NCBI GenBank assembly: GCA_964560325.1
Contig: CAZLLV010000007.1
Span: 1 to 12,383, forward strand
From: CAZLLV01 sp964560325
Lineage (GTDB): Bacteria > Acidobacteriota > Thermoanaerobaculia > Multivoradales > DATKCC01
Direction: 5' to 3'
DNA: 12,383 bases
This document shows, in pieces, positions 1-7,692 of the stretch. Position numbers and translations under genes: made by a program. The notes under the pieces are model-generated. The model saw only the letters and a program-made list of their open reading frames with translations, did no database searches and was not told where the DNA came from. Numbering within the stretch: position 1 is the stretch's first letter; the number at the start of each line of letters is the position of its first letter.

Positions 1-1812
1 CCGGTGGCCGGCGCCGCGATCGGCATCACGCGCAGGTCGAGCGGCCCCTTCGGTCTCGGAATGTCCCGGACGCACAGCCCGGCGGAGTGGCGGACGGACG
101 AGGCCGGGCGGTTCCGCGAGGGCGGTTTTGGTCCGGGGCAGGTCGTCGACGTCACCGCTTCGAAGGAGGGCTTCGCCCCCGCGTCGTCCGATCGAATCCA
201 TCTGCCCGACGGCTCTCCGGTTCGGCTGGTGCTCGAGCCCGGAGCGAGCGTGGCGGGGCGGGTGGTGGACGAGGCGGGGCGCCCGGTCGCCGAAGCGTTC
301 GTCCGGCCCGATCTCGGCGATCCGACCCGGCACACCTTCGCCATGCTGGCCGAGTACACCGACGCGGATGGTCGTTTCGTGCTCGACGGTCTGCCCGCGG
401 AGCCGGTGAGGTTGACGGCGCGAACCGACGGAGGGAGCGAGTCTCCCGCGGTCCTGCTGGAGCTGGCGCCGGGCGAGCGGCGCGAGGACGTGGAGCTGAC
501 GATTCGCCCGGAGCCGGTGGTCCGGGTACGCGTGTTCCGGTCAACCGGGGACCCGGCGATACGGCCGACGGTAGTGGCTCATTCGGTGGACGCGCGCTTC
601 GGCTCCTCCTGCTCTCCGGCGCCCTCCGGCGAGCTCCTGTGCAAGGGGCTCGAGCCCGGGCCGTACCGGATGACGGCGATCGAGGAAGGCTTCGGCCGCG
701 TCGACCGCGACCTGCAGGTCGGCGCCGAGGACGGAGAGATCGACCTCCACCTCGAGCCGGAGATCGAGATCGCGGGCCGGGTGGAGACGGCGGACGGCGC
801 GCCCGCGCCGGCGCGGATGGTGATGCTCTCTTCGGAGAAGGAGACGTTCCCTCCGTTCCACGAGGCCACGACGGCGGCGGACGGTTCGTTCGCCTTCCGG
901 GGCGTCGAGAACGGCACCTACCGGTTCATCGTCTCGACATCCAGTGGCTCGCGCTGGCTCGACGCGGGCGCCTACCAGCACCCGGAGGAGGTGGTGGTCG
1001 CGGGCGGTGCCTCGGTGCGCGGCGTCGTCATCCGCCTGGAGGAGGACGGGGGCGTCGCCGGCCGGCTCCTCGGTCTCGAGCCGAACGAGGTCGGGACGGT
1101 CTTCGTGGCGGCCACCGGCCCGGCCGGCGCGGAGGTCCAGGGCCCGGTACCGGGCCGCGTCCTCTCCGACGGGCGTTACCAGATCGCCGGCCTCGCGCCC
1201 GGTACCTGGAGGGTCGAGGCGCGGAGCGCGGAGAGCGGCAAGCGGGGCGACGGCGAGGTCGAGGTGGGCGCGGGTGAAGCGCTCCTCGACCTCGACCTGC
1301 GCCGCGGCCTCGTCCTCTCCGGCACGTTGCGGGCGGGGGGCGAGCCGTGGAGCGGGGTTTCGGTCTCCATCCCCACGGCGCGGGCCCGCACGGAAGCCGA
1401 TGCGCAGGGGCGCTTCCGCCTCGCCGGGCTCGAGCCGGGAACCTACGAGCTGATCCTCCACGAGCGGACGGGAACCCTGGCGATCCGGCGTGAGGTGCGC
1501 CTCGACGAGGACCGGGAGATCGTCATCGAGGTCGAGCTCGGGCGCGTCCGCGGCACCGTCCTGTCCGCCGTCGGCATGGAGCCCCTCTCAGGCGCGCGGG
1601 TCACCCTCTCGCGGGCGACCGACGAAGAGCGCTGGCGCGGGCGCATGACGATTTCCGCCGTCGACGGCCGCTTCCTGCTCGACCGGATCCCGGCGGACGC
1701 CTACGTGGTCGAGGCCGAAGCGCCCGGACACCGGTCCACAGCCGCGGAGCTCCAGCTCGGCGAGGGCGAAACGACGCTCCCGCCGATCGTCCTCCAGCCG
1801 GAGGTCGAGTGA
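1..1812 (+). CDS. Multi-module carboxypeptidase-regulatory-like (Ig-like) repeat protein, 5' truncated
   Basis: The frame is open to the left edge and its first codons (P-V-A-G-A) sit inside a module, so the true start lies upstream; the GTG at 4 is not trusted. About 603 codons are visible, ending in TGA. I count about seven modules of 70-90 residues, each with a GxV....G.P...A opening, a central DG.F or DGRF and a closing L.PG.Y/W. Clear copies start near residues 80, 255, 350, 435 and 515 counted from the GTG. This is the CarboxypepD_reg-like beta-sandwich pattern, usually found in secreted or periplasmic proteins and at the N-terminus of TonB-dependent receptors. No barrel, peptidase or kinase domain follows, since the protein ends in the last module. 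One module carries two cysteines ten residues apart (C203, C213), possibly a disulfide. The gene converges on the lipoprotein gene with a gap of only 10 bases. The role is unknown; binding or adhesion is a guess. Confidence 0.85.
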   Translation, partial: PVAGAAIGITRRSSGPFGLGMSRTHSPAEWRTDEAGRFREGGFGPGQVVDVTASKEGFAPASSDRIHLPDGSPVRLVLEPGASVAGRVVDEAGRPVAEAFVRPDLGDPTRHTFAMLAEYTDADGRFVLDGLPAEPVRLTARTDGGSESPAVLLELAPGERREDVELTIRPEPVVRVRVFRSTGDPAIRPTVVAHSVDARFGSSCSPAPSGELLCKGLEPGPYRMTAIEEGFGRVDRDLQVGAEDGEIDLHLEPEIEIAGRVETADGAPAPARMVMLSSEKETFPPFHEATTAADGSFAFRGVENGTYRFIVSTSSGSRWLDAGAYQHPEEVVVAGGASVRGVVIRLEEDGGVAGRLLGLEPNEVGTVFVAATGPAGAEVQGPVPGRVLSDGRYQIAGLAPGTWRVEARSAESGKRGDGEVEVGAGEALLDLDLRRGLVLSGTLRAGGEPWSGVSVSIPTARARTEADAQGRFRLAGLEPGTYELILHERTGTLAIRREVRLDEDREIVIEVELGRVRGTVLSAVGMEPLSGARVTLSRATDEERWRGRMTISAVDGRFLLDRIPADAYVVEAEAPGHRSTAAELQLGEGETTLPPIVLQPEVE

Positions 1813-1822
1813 CGCTTCGCGC

Positions 1823-2245
1823 CTACCGCGACCGGACGTTGCGCACGACCTCGATCTCGTCGGCGACGTAGCGGCCGCTGACGTTCGCGCCTTCGGCGGT
1901 GATCACGTCCCCCGGCTCGAGGTCGAGGGGGTCGTAGGTGTTGCCCTGGTAGACCACGACCGTCTCGTCGTCGTCGTAGATCGAGCTGTCGGGGTGGCTC
2001 TCGCGCAGGTTGTTCACGGTGTGGACGTCGAGGTCGATGCGGCGGTCGCGGGTGTCGATGCGCGTCACCGTGCCCTCCACGTCGGAGGCGTCGGCGGGGC
2101 CTCCGCTGCCCAGGATGTCGCCCAGGTCGATGCCGCCCAGGCTGCCGCAGGCGGTGGTGGCGAGCAGGCCGGCCGCGAGCAGCGCGGCGGCGCAGAGGAC
2201 GGCGGCGGAGCGGGGGAAAGGGTGCTGGGTGCGGTCGGTCGGCAT
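1823..2245 (-). CDS. Small lipoprotein with a DUF5666-like domain
   Basis: The protein has 140 residues. I chose the ATG at 2245 because GAGGAGGAT precedes it at good spacing; a TTG at 2266 would put that ribosome site inside the gene. Residues 11-32 form a hydrophobic signal segment ending in T-T-A-C33, a plausible but imperfect lipobox because the -3 residue is Thr. After a Gly/Ser/Asp linker, residues about 55-137 (V-E-G-T-V-T-R-I-D through L-E-P-G-D-V-I-T-A-E-G to A-D-E-I-E-V-V) look like the OB-like fold of DUF5666, whose function is unknown. It is probably exported and lipid-anchored. It lies 121 bases downstream of the ATPase on the same strand, so co-transcription is possible. The family call is from pattern memory. 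Confidence 0.75.
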   Translation of the reverse strand: MPTDRTQHPFPRSAAVLCAAALLAAGLLATTACGSLGGIDLGDILGSGGPADASDVEGTVTRIDTRDRRIDLDVHTVNNLRESHPDSSIYDDDETVVVYQGNTYDPLDLEPGDVITAEGANVSGRYVADEIEVVRNVRSR

Positions 2246-2366
2246 GGGATCCTCCTCGGAGATCAAGGCAGTTTTTCAGTCCCCGGGGGATCTCGGAGAG
2301 CAAGAGCCGGGCCAGCCGGTTCTCGGTCAGGCCCCACTCCCGCCCCCGCTCCCGGTCGGGCTCCGG
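2246..2366 (-). other. Gap between ATPase and lipoprotein genes with coding-like in-frame run
   Basis: This 121-base gap holds the lipoprotein's ribosome site (GAGGAG, about 2252-2257) and a CCCCGGGG palindrome at 2281-2288. On the minus strand, the frame directly after the ATPase TAG runs on as sense codons. For roughly 27 codons nearly every third base is G or C, as in real genes here. No start codon or family is apparent. I see no convincing promoter or terminator. Confidence 0.35.
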
Positions 2367-4814
2367 CTACTCCGGCACCCAGGCGAGGCCGACCCAGTCG
2401 ACGCGCACGTCCGTCCGGCGCGGCGAGATCTCGATCGTCTCCAGCCGGTCGGCCGCGCCGTCGAGCTCGTCGCGCAGCGCCTCGAGCTCCCGCTCCAGCT
2501 CCGCCGCGAGCTCGTCCCGCTCGCCGCGCAGGCGCGCGACCTCGGCCTCCGCCAGCTCCACGTCCTGGGACTCCTTGCGGACGCGGGAGTAGCCCCGGGC
2601 GGCGGTGGTGGCCCGCCCCAGCGAGCCACGGGTGAGCTTGCGCCCCAGGAGCGCCGAGCCGAGGGTGGCGGCGGCCGAGATCCAGAAGTCCCGCTTCCGG
2701 CTCCCGGCCTGGTCCTCCTCTCGCTCGACCCGCTCCGCGGCTTTCCGGAGCCGCTCGTCGAGCCGCTCGAGCTTCCCCGTCCAGCGCGCCTCGACCTCGC
2801 CGAGGCGGCGATCGCGCTCGGCCCGCAGGAGCGGCGCCAGCCGGATGCGGAAGGCGCGCTCGTCCTCGGCCGGCGCTGCGGTGAGGCCGAGCACCGGGCT
2901 GTGGAAGAGCGCCAGCCGTCGTGCCCGGTAGAGATGATCGGAGAGCTCCTTCTCCCACTCGCGGTAGCTCTTCGCGTCGCGCGCCGGCGCCGGGACCTCG
3001 GCGTGCGGCACGCCCTCGGCCGGAGGAGACGAGCCGAGGTCGCGCTCGCGCAGCTCGATCTCCCGCGCCTCGCCCCAGACCACCGGCCGCACCCCCTCGG
3101 GATCGACCTCGGCGACGAGCGCCACCGGCTCCGCGTGGTCGATCTCGCGCTTCGCGTCGACGAAGGTCATGCGGCCGATGCCGAGCACGGCCGGGCGATA
3201 GCGCGAGGGCGCGGCGGAGGCGGGGAGGTAGGCGACCGGTACGTCCCCCGGCAGGATCGGCGGCGTGCCTCCCGGCGCCCGGGCCGCGGGTGTGGCCGGG
3301 GCAGCGCCCGGAGCCGGCGTCTGCTCCGGGTGTGCCGCTCCGGCCGCCGGCGCCTCGGCCGCTTCGGCCGCTTCTTCCGCCTTGGCGGGCTCCATCACCC
3401 GCGCGATCTCCTGCCGGGTCATCGGCCCCGCGAGGTAGGAGAGCGCCCAGCGGGTGCGGAAGAGGACCGGCCCCCGCTCGTGGACGTTCTGGAGCAGGAA
3501 GACGCGCTTGCCGAGCGAGCCGAGCACCCGCTGGAGGTCCCCGCGGTCGAGCCCGCCGCCGGCGGCGCCGAGCAGCCCCTCGATCACCCGCTCGCGGTCG
3601 CGCTCGGTCTGGAGCCGGCCGACGAACCAGGTGCCGGCGTTCGACAGGCCCTTGTAGTCGAGGTCGGCCGGGTTCTGGGTCGCGAGCACCAGGCCCAGGC
3701 CGTAGGCGCGGGCCTGCTTGAGCAGGGTCAGGAAGCCGCGCTTCGAGGGCGGCTCGGCGACCGGCGGCATGTAGCCGAAGAGTTCGTCCATGTAGAGGAG
3801 CGCGCGCAGGCTGCCGGTGCCCGAGCCGCGCCGCATCCAGGCCAGGGTCTGGGAGAGGAGCAGCGTGACGAAGAACATCCGCTCGGCCTCGGAGAGGTGG
3901 GCGATCGAGATCACCGCCACCCGCGGGCGCCCCTCGTCGGTGTAGAGGAGCCGGTCGAGGTCGAGCGGCGTGCCGGTGAGCCAGCTCGCGAAGCCGGGCG
4001 AGGCGAGCAGGTTGTTGAGCGCCATCGCCAGATCGATCCGCTCCCGTTCCGGGAAGACCGTCTCCAAGTCCATCACGCCCACGGTGTCGAACGGCGGCTT
4101 CTGCACCTGCCGCACGAGGTCGGCGAGATCGAGGTCGTGGCCCGCCCGCCAGGCCTCCTCCAGCAGACGGGAGAGGAAGACGTGCTCCCGGCTCCGGACC
4201 GGATCGGCGTCCCGCCGGAGGAGCTGGAGCAGGCTCGAGGCGACGGTCACCACCCGGTCGCGGAAGAGGTCGGCGTCGTCGAGAAGCTCGGGCGGCGGCG
4301 CCGCGAACGAGGAGAGGATCGACACCGGCAGCCCGGCGTCGCTGCCCGGCGTGTAGATGCGGAAGTCGGCCGCCGCGCGCAGCCGGGCGATCCGTTCGCC
4401 GTCCTGCCCCCACTCGGCGAGACCCTCGCGCCAGCTCTGCGCGGTCTCGGCGGCGAGGGCGTCCGGGTCGAGGCCGCGGCGGCGCGCCTCGTCCTCCTCG
4501 ATCCAGGGCCGGAAGTCGTCCGGCGCGAGGTCGGGGAAGGTGAGCAGCAGGTTGCCCACGTCCCCCTTCGGGTCGATCGCGAGCGCCGGCACGCCGTCGA
4601 TCGCGGCCTCTTCCAGGAGCGAGAGGCAGAGCCCGGTCTTGCCGCTGCCGGTCATGCCGACGCAGACCGCGTGGGTGGTGAGGTCGCGCGAGTCGTAGAG
4701 GAGCGGCTCGGCGGCCGTCTCGCCGGTCTCCGGGTCGACCGGGCGGCCGAGGTAGAGGAGGCCGAGCTTCTCGTAGTCCCGGGCGTCCGGCGGCGGGCTC
4801 TGTGGTGGCTTCAT
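2367..4814 (-). CDS. HerA/DUF87-type P-loop ATPase with C-terminal coiled coil
   Basis: The protein has 815 residues. Walker A is GMTGSGKT (53-60), followed by the DPKGD strand (81-85). Walker B is L-L-Y-M-D-E (339-344), and an ATQNPADLDYKGL stretch (378-390) acts as the sensor-like motif, as in HerA/VirB4-type ATPases. An Ala/Pro-rich linker (about 475-525) leads to a mixed domain. Then comes a charged coiled coil (about 640-790), broken by a Gly/Ala-rich segment with L-G-S-A-L-L-G-R-K. HerA relatives pump or translocate DNA or act in defence and conjugation, but members of this long single-gene family lack a defined role as far as I know. The ATG at 4814 begins MKPPQSPPPD and has no clear Shine-Dalgarno; an in-frame ATG at 4862 is the alternative. 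Any start further upstream would run into the divergent amidase gene. The ATPase activity is secure from the motifs; the substrate is unknown. Confidence 0.88.
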   Translation of the reverse strand: MKPPQSPPPDARDYEKLGLLYLGRPVDPETGETAAEPLLYDSRDLTTHAVCVGMTGSGKTGLCLSLLEEAAIDGVPALAIDPKGDVGNLLLTFPDLAPDDFRPWIEEDEARRRGLDPDALAAETAQSWREGLAEWGQDGERIARLRAAADFRIYTPGSDAGLPVSILSSFAAPPPELLDDADLFRDRVVTVASSLLQLLRRDADPVRSREHVFLSRLLEEAWRAGHDLDLADLVRQVQKPPFDTVGVMDLETVFPERERIDLAMALNNLLASPGFASWLTGTPLDLDRLLYTDEGRPRVAVISIAHLSEAERMFFVTLLLSQTLAWMRRGSGTGSLRALLYMDELFGYMPPVAEPPSKRGFLTLLKQARAYGLGLVLATQNPADLDYKGLSNAGTWFVGRLQTERDRERVIEGLLGAAGGGLDRGDLQRVLGSLGKRVFLLQNVHERGPVLFRTRWALSYLAGPMTRQEIARVMEPAKAEEAAEAAEAPAAGAAHPEQTPAPGAAPATPAARAPGGTPPILPGDVPVAYLPASAAPSRYRPAVLGIGRMTFVDAKREIDHAEPVALVAEVDPEGVRPVVWGEAREIELRERDLGSSPPAEGVPHAEVPAPARDAKSYREWEKELSDHLYRARRLALFHSPVLGLTAAPAEDERAFRIRLAPLLRAERDRRLGEVEARWTGKLERLDERLRKAAERVEREEDQAGSRKRDFWISAAATLGSALLGRKLTRGSLGRATTAARGYSRVRKESQDVELAEAEVARLRGERDELAAELERELEALRDELDGAADRLETIEISPRRTDVRVDWVGLAWVPE

Positions 4815-4830
4815 CGGGGGCGACGATACT

Positions 4831-4877
4831 GCAAACCGGCGGCGCCTCGCGACGTGGTACATTGATCGCCGGTTTGC
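4831..4877. promoter_or_regulatory. 11-bp perfect inverted repeat in divergent promoter region
   Basis: GCAAACCGGCG at 4831-4841 is exactly mirrored by CGCCGGTTTGC at 4867-4877, with a 25-base spacer. The repeat lies between the divergent ATPase and amidase genes. Centre-to-centre spacing of the arms is 36 bases, which suits an operator for a dimeric or tetrameric repressor, or an RNA hairpin. If the ATPase starts at 4862, one arm lies inside its coding region. TACATT at 4858-4863 is a weak -10 candidate on the + strand inside the spacer. The operator role is inferred. Confidence 0.45.
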
Positions 4878-4962
4878 TGTCTTACCAGCGTGGTCTCCGG
4901 ACGAGGACCGGAGGCACGCGACGGAATCGGCGGACTCCGCCGCGCCCTGCGAGCGCCTCGTC

Positions 4963-4994
4963 CCGGGACCCGCGTCCCGGAAAGGAGAGTCCCG
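4963..4994 (+). promoter_or_regulatory. Amidase leader hairpin with two alternative pairings around the ribosome binding site
   Basis: CCGGGAC (4963-4969) pairs perfectly with GTCCCGG (4974-4980) across a 4-base loop, directly before the Shine-Dalgarno AAAGGAGAG (4981-4989). The same CGGGAC (4964-4969) can instead pair with a second GTCCCG at 4989-4994, which would put the Shine-Dalgarno in the loop just before the ATG at 4996. The two pairings exclude each other. Regulation is inferred; in such GC-rich DNA chance is possible. Confidence 0.35.
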
Positions 4995-4995
4995 C

Positions 4996-6855
4996 ATGCC
5001 GTCCGACCGTCGCCCCGAAGATCGTCCCCCCGCACCCCCGGATCGAGAGGAAGAGAGCCCTGCCCGCGGTGGGGTGAGCCGCCGCGCCCTGCTCGGCTGG
5101 GGCGCCGTGGCGGGAGCCGGCGCCTCGCTCGGCGGCCTGCTGCCCTCCGGCGCGGCGCGCGCCCAGTCGTTCGGCGGAGCCCCCGACCTCGGCCGCCGCC
5201 ACGGTCCGCACGAAGAGCTGGAGGAGGCGACGGTCGCCGAGCTCCAGGCGATGATGTCTTCGGGCGACTTGAGCGCCGTCGACCTGGTCGACATGTACCT
5301 CGACCGCATCGAAGCGCTCGACGTCGACGGCGGCGACGGCCCCGGCCTCAACTCGATCATCGAGCTCAACCCGGACGCGCGCCGCCTCGCCCGGCACCGC
5401 GACGACGAGCGCGCCCGCGGCAACGTGCGCGGTCCGCTCCACGGCATCCCGTTCGTGGTCAAGGACAACATCGACAGCGGCGACCGGATGATGACCACCG
5501 CGGGATCGCTCGCGCTGGTCGGAGCGTCGGCGCCGGTCGACGCGCGCGCCCTCTGGAAGCTGCGCCGGGCCGGGGCGGTGCTGCTCGGCAAGGCCGGCCT
5601 CTCCGAGTGGGCCAACTTCCGCGGCTTCGACTCGTCGAGCGGCTGGTCGGCGCGCGGCGGGCAGGTGCGCAACCCGTACTACCTCGACCGCAACCCGTGC
5701 GGCTCGAGCTCCGGCTCGGGGGCGGCCGTCTCGGCCAACCTCGCCGCCTTCTCGCTGGGCACGGAGACCGACGGCTCGATCGTCTGCCCGGCGTCGGCCA
5801 ACGGCGTGGTGGGCCTGAAGCCGACGGTCGGGCTGATCAGCCGGACCGGCGTGGTGCCGATCTCCCACAGCCAGGACACGATCGGCCCGATCGGCCGCAC
5901 GGTGGCCGACGTGGCGGTAGCGCTCGGTCCGATGACCGGCGGCGACCTCGCCGACTCCGCGACCTTCGCGAGCGGCGGCAACGCCTTCGACGACTACACC
6001 CAGTTCCTCGACCCGAACGGCCTCGCGGGGATGCGCATCGGCGTCGCCCGCAACGCCATCTTCGGAGCGAGCTCGGAGTCGGAGGCGATCTTCGCGCAGG
6101 CGCTCGACGCGATGGCGAACGCCGGGGCGGTCCTGATCGACCCGGTCGACATCCCGAGCGCGGACGCGTTCGGGGCCGATCCGTCGGAGACGATCATCCT
6201 GGTCTACGAGTTCAAGCGCGACCTGAACGCCTACCTCGCCAACCGGACCGGCGTGCCGATCGCGACCCTCGCCGACGCGATTCAGTTCAACCGCGAGCAC
6301 GCCGAAGAAGAGCTGCTCTACTTCGGGCAGGAGTGGTTCGAGCTCGCCGAGGCCGAGATCTTCAGCGAGGCCGAGTACCGCCAGGCGCTCGCGACCGGTC
6401 CCCGGCTCGCCGGGCCGCAGGGGATCGACGCCGCGATCGCCGAGCACGATCTCGACGCTCTGGTCGCCTACACCGGTTCGCCGGCGTGGACCATCGATCT
6501 GGTCAACGGCGACCACTTCCTGGCCGCGAGCTCCCCGTGGGCGGCGGTCGCCGGCTATCCGAACATCACCGTGCCCGGCGGCTACTCCTTCGGCCTGCCG
6601 GTCGGGATCAACTTCTTCGCCGGCGCCTGGACCGAGCCGGCGCTGCTCCGGATCGCCTCCGGCTTCGAGGCGGCGACGCAGGCGCGGGTGGCGCCGCAGT
6701 TCTTGCCGACGCTGCCGTTGCCCGACGGCGAGCTCGAGGCTCAGGCGGGGGGCCTGGCCGTCCATGCCGCCCAGCTGGAGGCGTCGGCCGAGCGCCTGAG
6801 CCGGATGCTCCGGGAGCGCGGCCGCCCGGTCTACCGGCGGCCTCGGATGATTTGA
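4996..6855 (+). CDS. Tat-exported amidase (amidase-signature family)
   Basis: The protein has 619 residues. The ATG at 4996 is supported by AAAGGAGAG about 7 bases upstream. The N-terminus has a charged region, the twin-arginine motif S-R-R-A-L-L-G (28-34) and a hydrophobic stretch ending in A-R-A-Q, which predicts folded export by Tat to the periplasm. The amidase-signature core is intact: Lys156 in PFVVKDNID, cis-Ser238 in NPCGSSSGSGAA, nucleophile Ser261 in GTETDGSIVCPAS, followed by GLKPTVGLISRTGVVP. The family hydrolyses carboxamides to acids and ammonia. The N-I-D...TTAGS pattern recalls peptide amidases (Pam type), so a C-terminally amidated peptide or similar substrate is plausible. 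Export argues against a role as the GatA subunit of tRNA amidotransferase. It is divergent from the ATPase and converges on the next lipoprotein gene with 18 bases between them. Confidence 0.92.
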   Translation: MPSDRRPEDRPPAPPDREEESPARGGVSRRALLGWGAVAGAGASLGGLLPSGAARAQSFGGAPDLGRRHGPHEELEEATVAELQAMMSSGDLSAVDLVDMYLDRIEALDVDGGDGPGLNSIIELNPDARRLARHRDDERARGNVRGPLHGIPFVVKDNIDSGDRMMTTAGSLALVGASAPVDARALWKLRRAGAVLLGKAGLSEWANFRGFDSSSGWSARGGQVRNPYYLDRNPCGSSSGSGAAVSANLAAFSLGTETDGSIVCPASANGVVGLKPTVGLISRTGVVPISHSQDTIGPIGRTVADVAVALGPMTGGDLADSATFASGGNAFDDYTQFLDPNGLAGMRIGVARNAIFGASSESEAIFAQALDAMANAGAVLIDPVDIPSADAFGADPSETIILVYEFKRDLNAYLANRTGVPIATLADAIQFNREHAEEELLYFGQEWFELAEAEIFSEAEYRQALATGPRLAGPQGIDAAIAEHDLDALVAYTGSPAWTIDLVNGDHFLAASSPWAAVAGYPNITVPGGYSFGLPVGINFFAGAWTEPALLRIASGFEAATQARVAPQFLPTLPLPDGELEAQAGGLAVHAAQLEASAERLSRMLRERGRPVYRRPRMI

Positions 6856-6873
6856 ACCAGCCCGACCGCTCGT

Positions 6874-7410
6874 TCAGAAGTCGATCGTCTCGCGCCAGAC
6901 GTATTCGCGATCGAAGCGCGAGCGGGACGAGTTGAAGTACCGCACCCGGTAGCGCACCCGCGCCTCCATCTCGTGCGGCGCGTCGTTCGGCGCGTCGAGA
7001 CGGGCGTCGACCGTGACCCGGTCGGCGCTGCGGCGGTACTCGGCGCGGAAGCTCAGCGTGCCGAGCTGCTCGTCGTGGCTCCAGCCGGCGCGGTCGTCGA
7101 GCCGGAACGAGATGGCGTCGCGCCCGCTGTCGAGGAAGACCTCGATCTCGATCTGGTCGTCCGAGTAGTCGCCCGGCTCGAAGACGCCGTCGAAGTCGAG
7201 CTCGACATGACCGCCGGCGCCGGCGTCGTCGACGATCTCGTCCTCCCAGAAGCCGGAGGCGACCGGGTCGTCGTCGTAGAAGATGTCGTCGCCGTCGCAG
7301 CCGGCGACGAGGCCGGCGGCCGACAGGACCAGGGCGAGCGCGAGGCCGCGCCCGACGGCGGCGCGAAAGGATGGGTCGTGGCGAAGGGGGGGTGCGGTAC
7401 GGCGATTCAT
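6874..7410 (-). CDS. Asp-rich lipoprotein of unknown family
   Basis: The protein has 178 residues, starting at the ATG at 7410, which is preceded by GAGGAG about 9 bases upstream; a start at 7464 would place that ribosome site inside the gene. An N-terminal basic segment and the hydrophobic stretch GLALALVLSAAGLVAGC give a canonical lipobox, L-V-A-G-C38. The mature protein begins C-D-G-D-D, and this acidic run (residues 39-48) is followed by an all-beta-looking domain rich in E-V, Y-R and R-V alternation to the C-terminus (W-R-E-T-I-D-F). I recognise no family. In enterobacteria Asp at +2 keeps lipoproteins in the inner membrane; whether that holds here is unknown. Its promoter must lie in 7411-7692, shared with the divergent small membrane protein. 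Confidence 0.75.
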   Translation of the reverse strand: MNRRTAPPLRHDPSFRAAVGRGLALALVLSAAGLVAGCDGDDIFYDDDPVASGFWEDEIVDDAGAGGHVELDFDGVFEPGDYSDDQIEIEVFLDSGRDAISFRLDDRAGWSHDEQLGTLSFRAEYRRSADRVTVDARLDAPNDAPHEMEARVRYRVRYFNSSRSRFDREYVWRETIDF

Positions 7411-7460
7411 GGTGGAAGTCTCCTCGGCGCCCATTCTCTCGCACGAGCGATCTCGATGCA

Positions 7461-7476
7461 CCACCCGCGAGGGTGG
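7461..7476. promoter_or_regulatory. 6-bp hairpin CCACCC-GCGA-GGGTGG
   Basis: A perfect 6-bp inverted repeat with a 4-base loop lies between the divergent lipoprotein and small membrane protein genes. It could be an operator or activator half-site pair upstream of the sigma-54 promoter, about 130 bases from its -24 element, a usual distance for enhancer sites. This role is inferred. Confidence 0.3.
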
Positions 7477-7479
7477 CCC

Positions 7480-7507
7480 TTGGTTGAAGCCTGGAAATTC
7501 CTACAAT
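7480..7507 (+). promoter_or_regulatory. Weak sigma-70-like promoter candidate
   Basis: TTGGTT (7480-7485), a 16-base spacer and TACAAT (7502-7507, five of six matches to TATAAT) lie in one of the least GC-rich stretches of the window, reading toward the small membrane protein. The -35 element is poor, so this is a tentative second promoter. Confidence 0.3.
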
Positions 7508-7555
7508 CGGCTCGATCGTGGACTTTGCCGGAGCCGGAGCCGTGGCTTCTCTCCG

Positions 7556-7574
7556 CGCCCCCTCCACGGGGGCG
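7556..7574. promoter_or_regulatory. 7-bp perfect hairpin upstream of the sigma-54 promoter
   Basis: CGCCCCC (7556-7562), loop TCCAC and GGGGGCG (7568-7574). It lies between the weak sigma-70-like site and the sigma-54 promoter. It may act as a terminator or attenuator for upstream transcription, or as an activator site. No T-run follows. Confidence 0.3.
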
Positions 7575-7603
7575 AGACGCCGGTTCCTCGGGGCTCCTGC
7601 AAG

Positions 7604-7619
7604 TTGGCACGAGCCTTGC
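7604..7619 (+). promoter_or_regulatory. Sigma-54 (RpoN) -24/-12 promoter
   Basis: TTGGCACGAGCCTTGC matches the sigma-54 consensus TGGCAC-N5-TTGC with the exact spacing: GG at 7606-7607 and GC at 7618-7619. The predicted transcription start is near 7631, leaving a leader of about 62 bases before the ATG at 7693. Such promoters need an AAA+ enhancer-binding protein bound upstream. None is encoded in this window. Confidence 0.75.
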
Positions 7620-7692
7620 CATTCCAGTAGGGCGAGGCCGAACGGACCGGCCGAAGGACGACACCGCACGAGACGCCACCGAGGAGACGACG

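Noticed and set aside
541..1461. Minus-strand open frames inside the repeat-module gene
   Set aside because: They are Arg-rich shadows of the + strand modules, without domains or ribosome sites.
2010..4865. A 951-codon open frame on the + strand opposite the ATPase gene
   Set aside because: The minus strand has Walker A and B motifs and a known domain order. The + frame is Arg/Gly/Glu-rich, matches nothing and is open because stop codons are rare in GC-rich DNA.
4815..5672. N-terminal extension of the ATPase across the amidase gene
   Set aside because: The extension is Ser/Arg/Pro-rich low-complexity sequence antisense to the amidase, which has an intact Tat signal and ribosome site there.
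4882..6765. A 627-codon minus-strand frame opposite the amidase
   Set aside because: The composition is Arg/Val/Gly-rich with no motif, while the amidase on the + strand has all catalytic residues.
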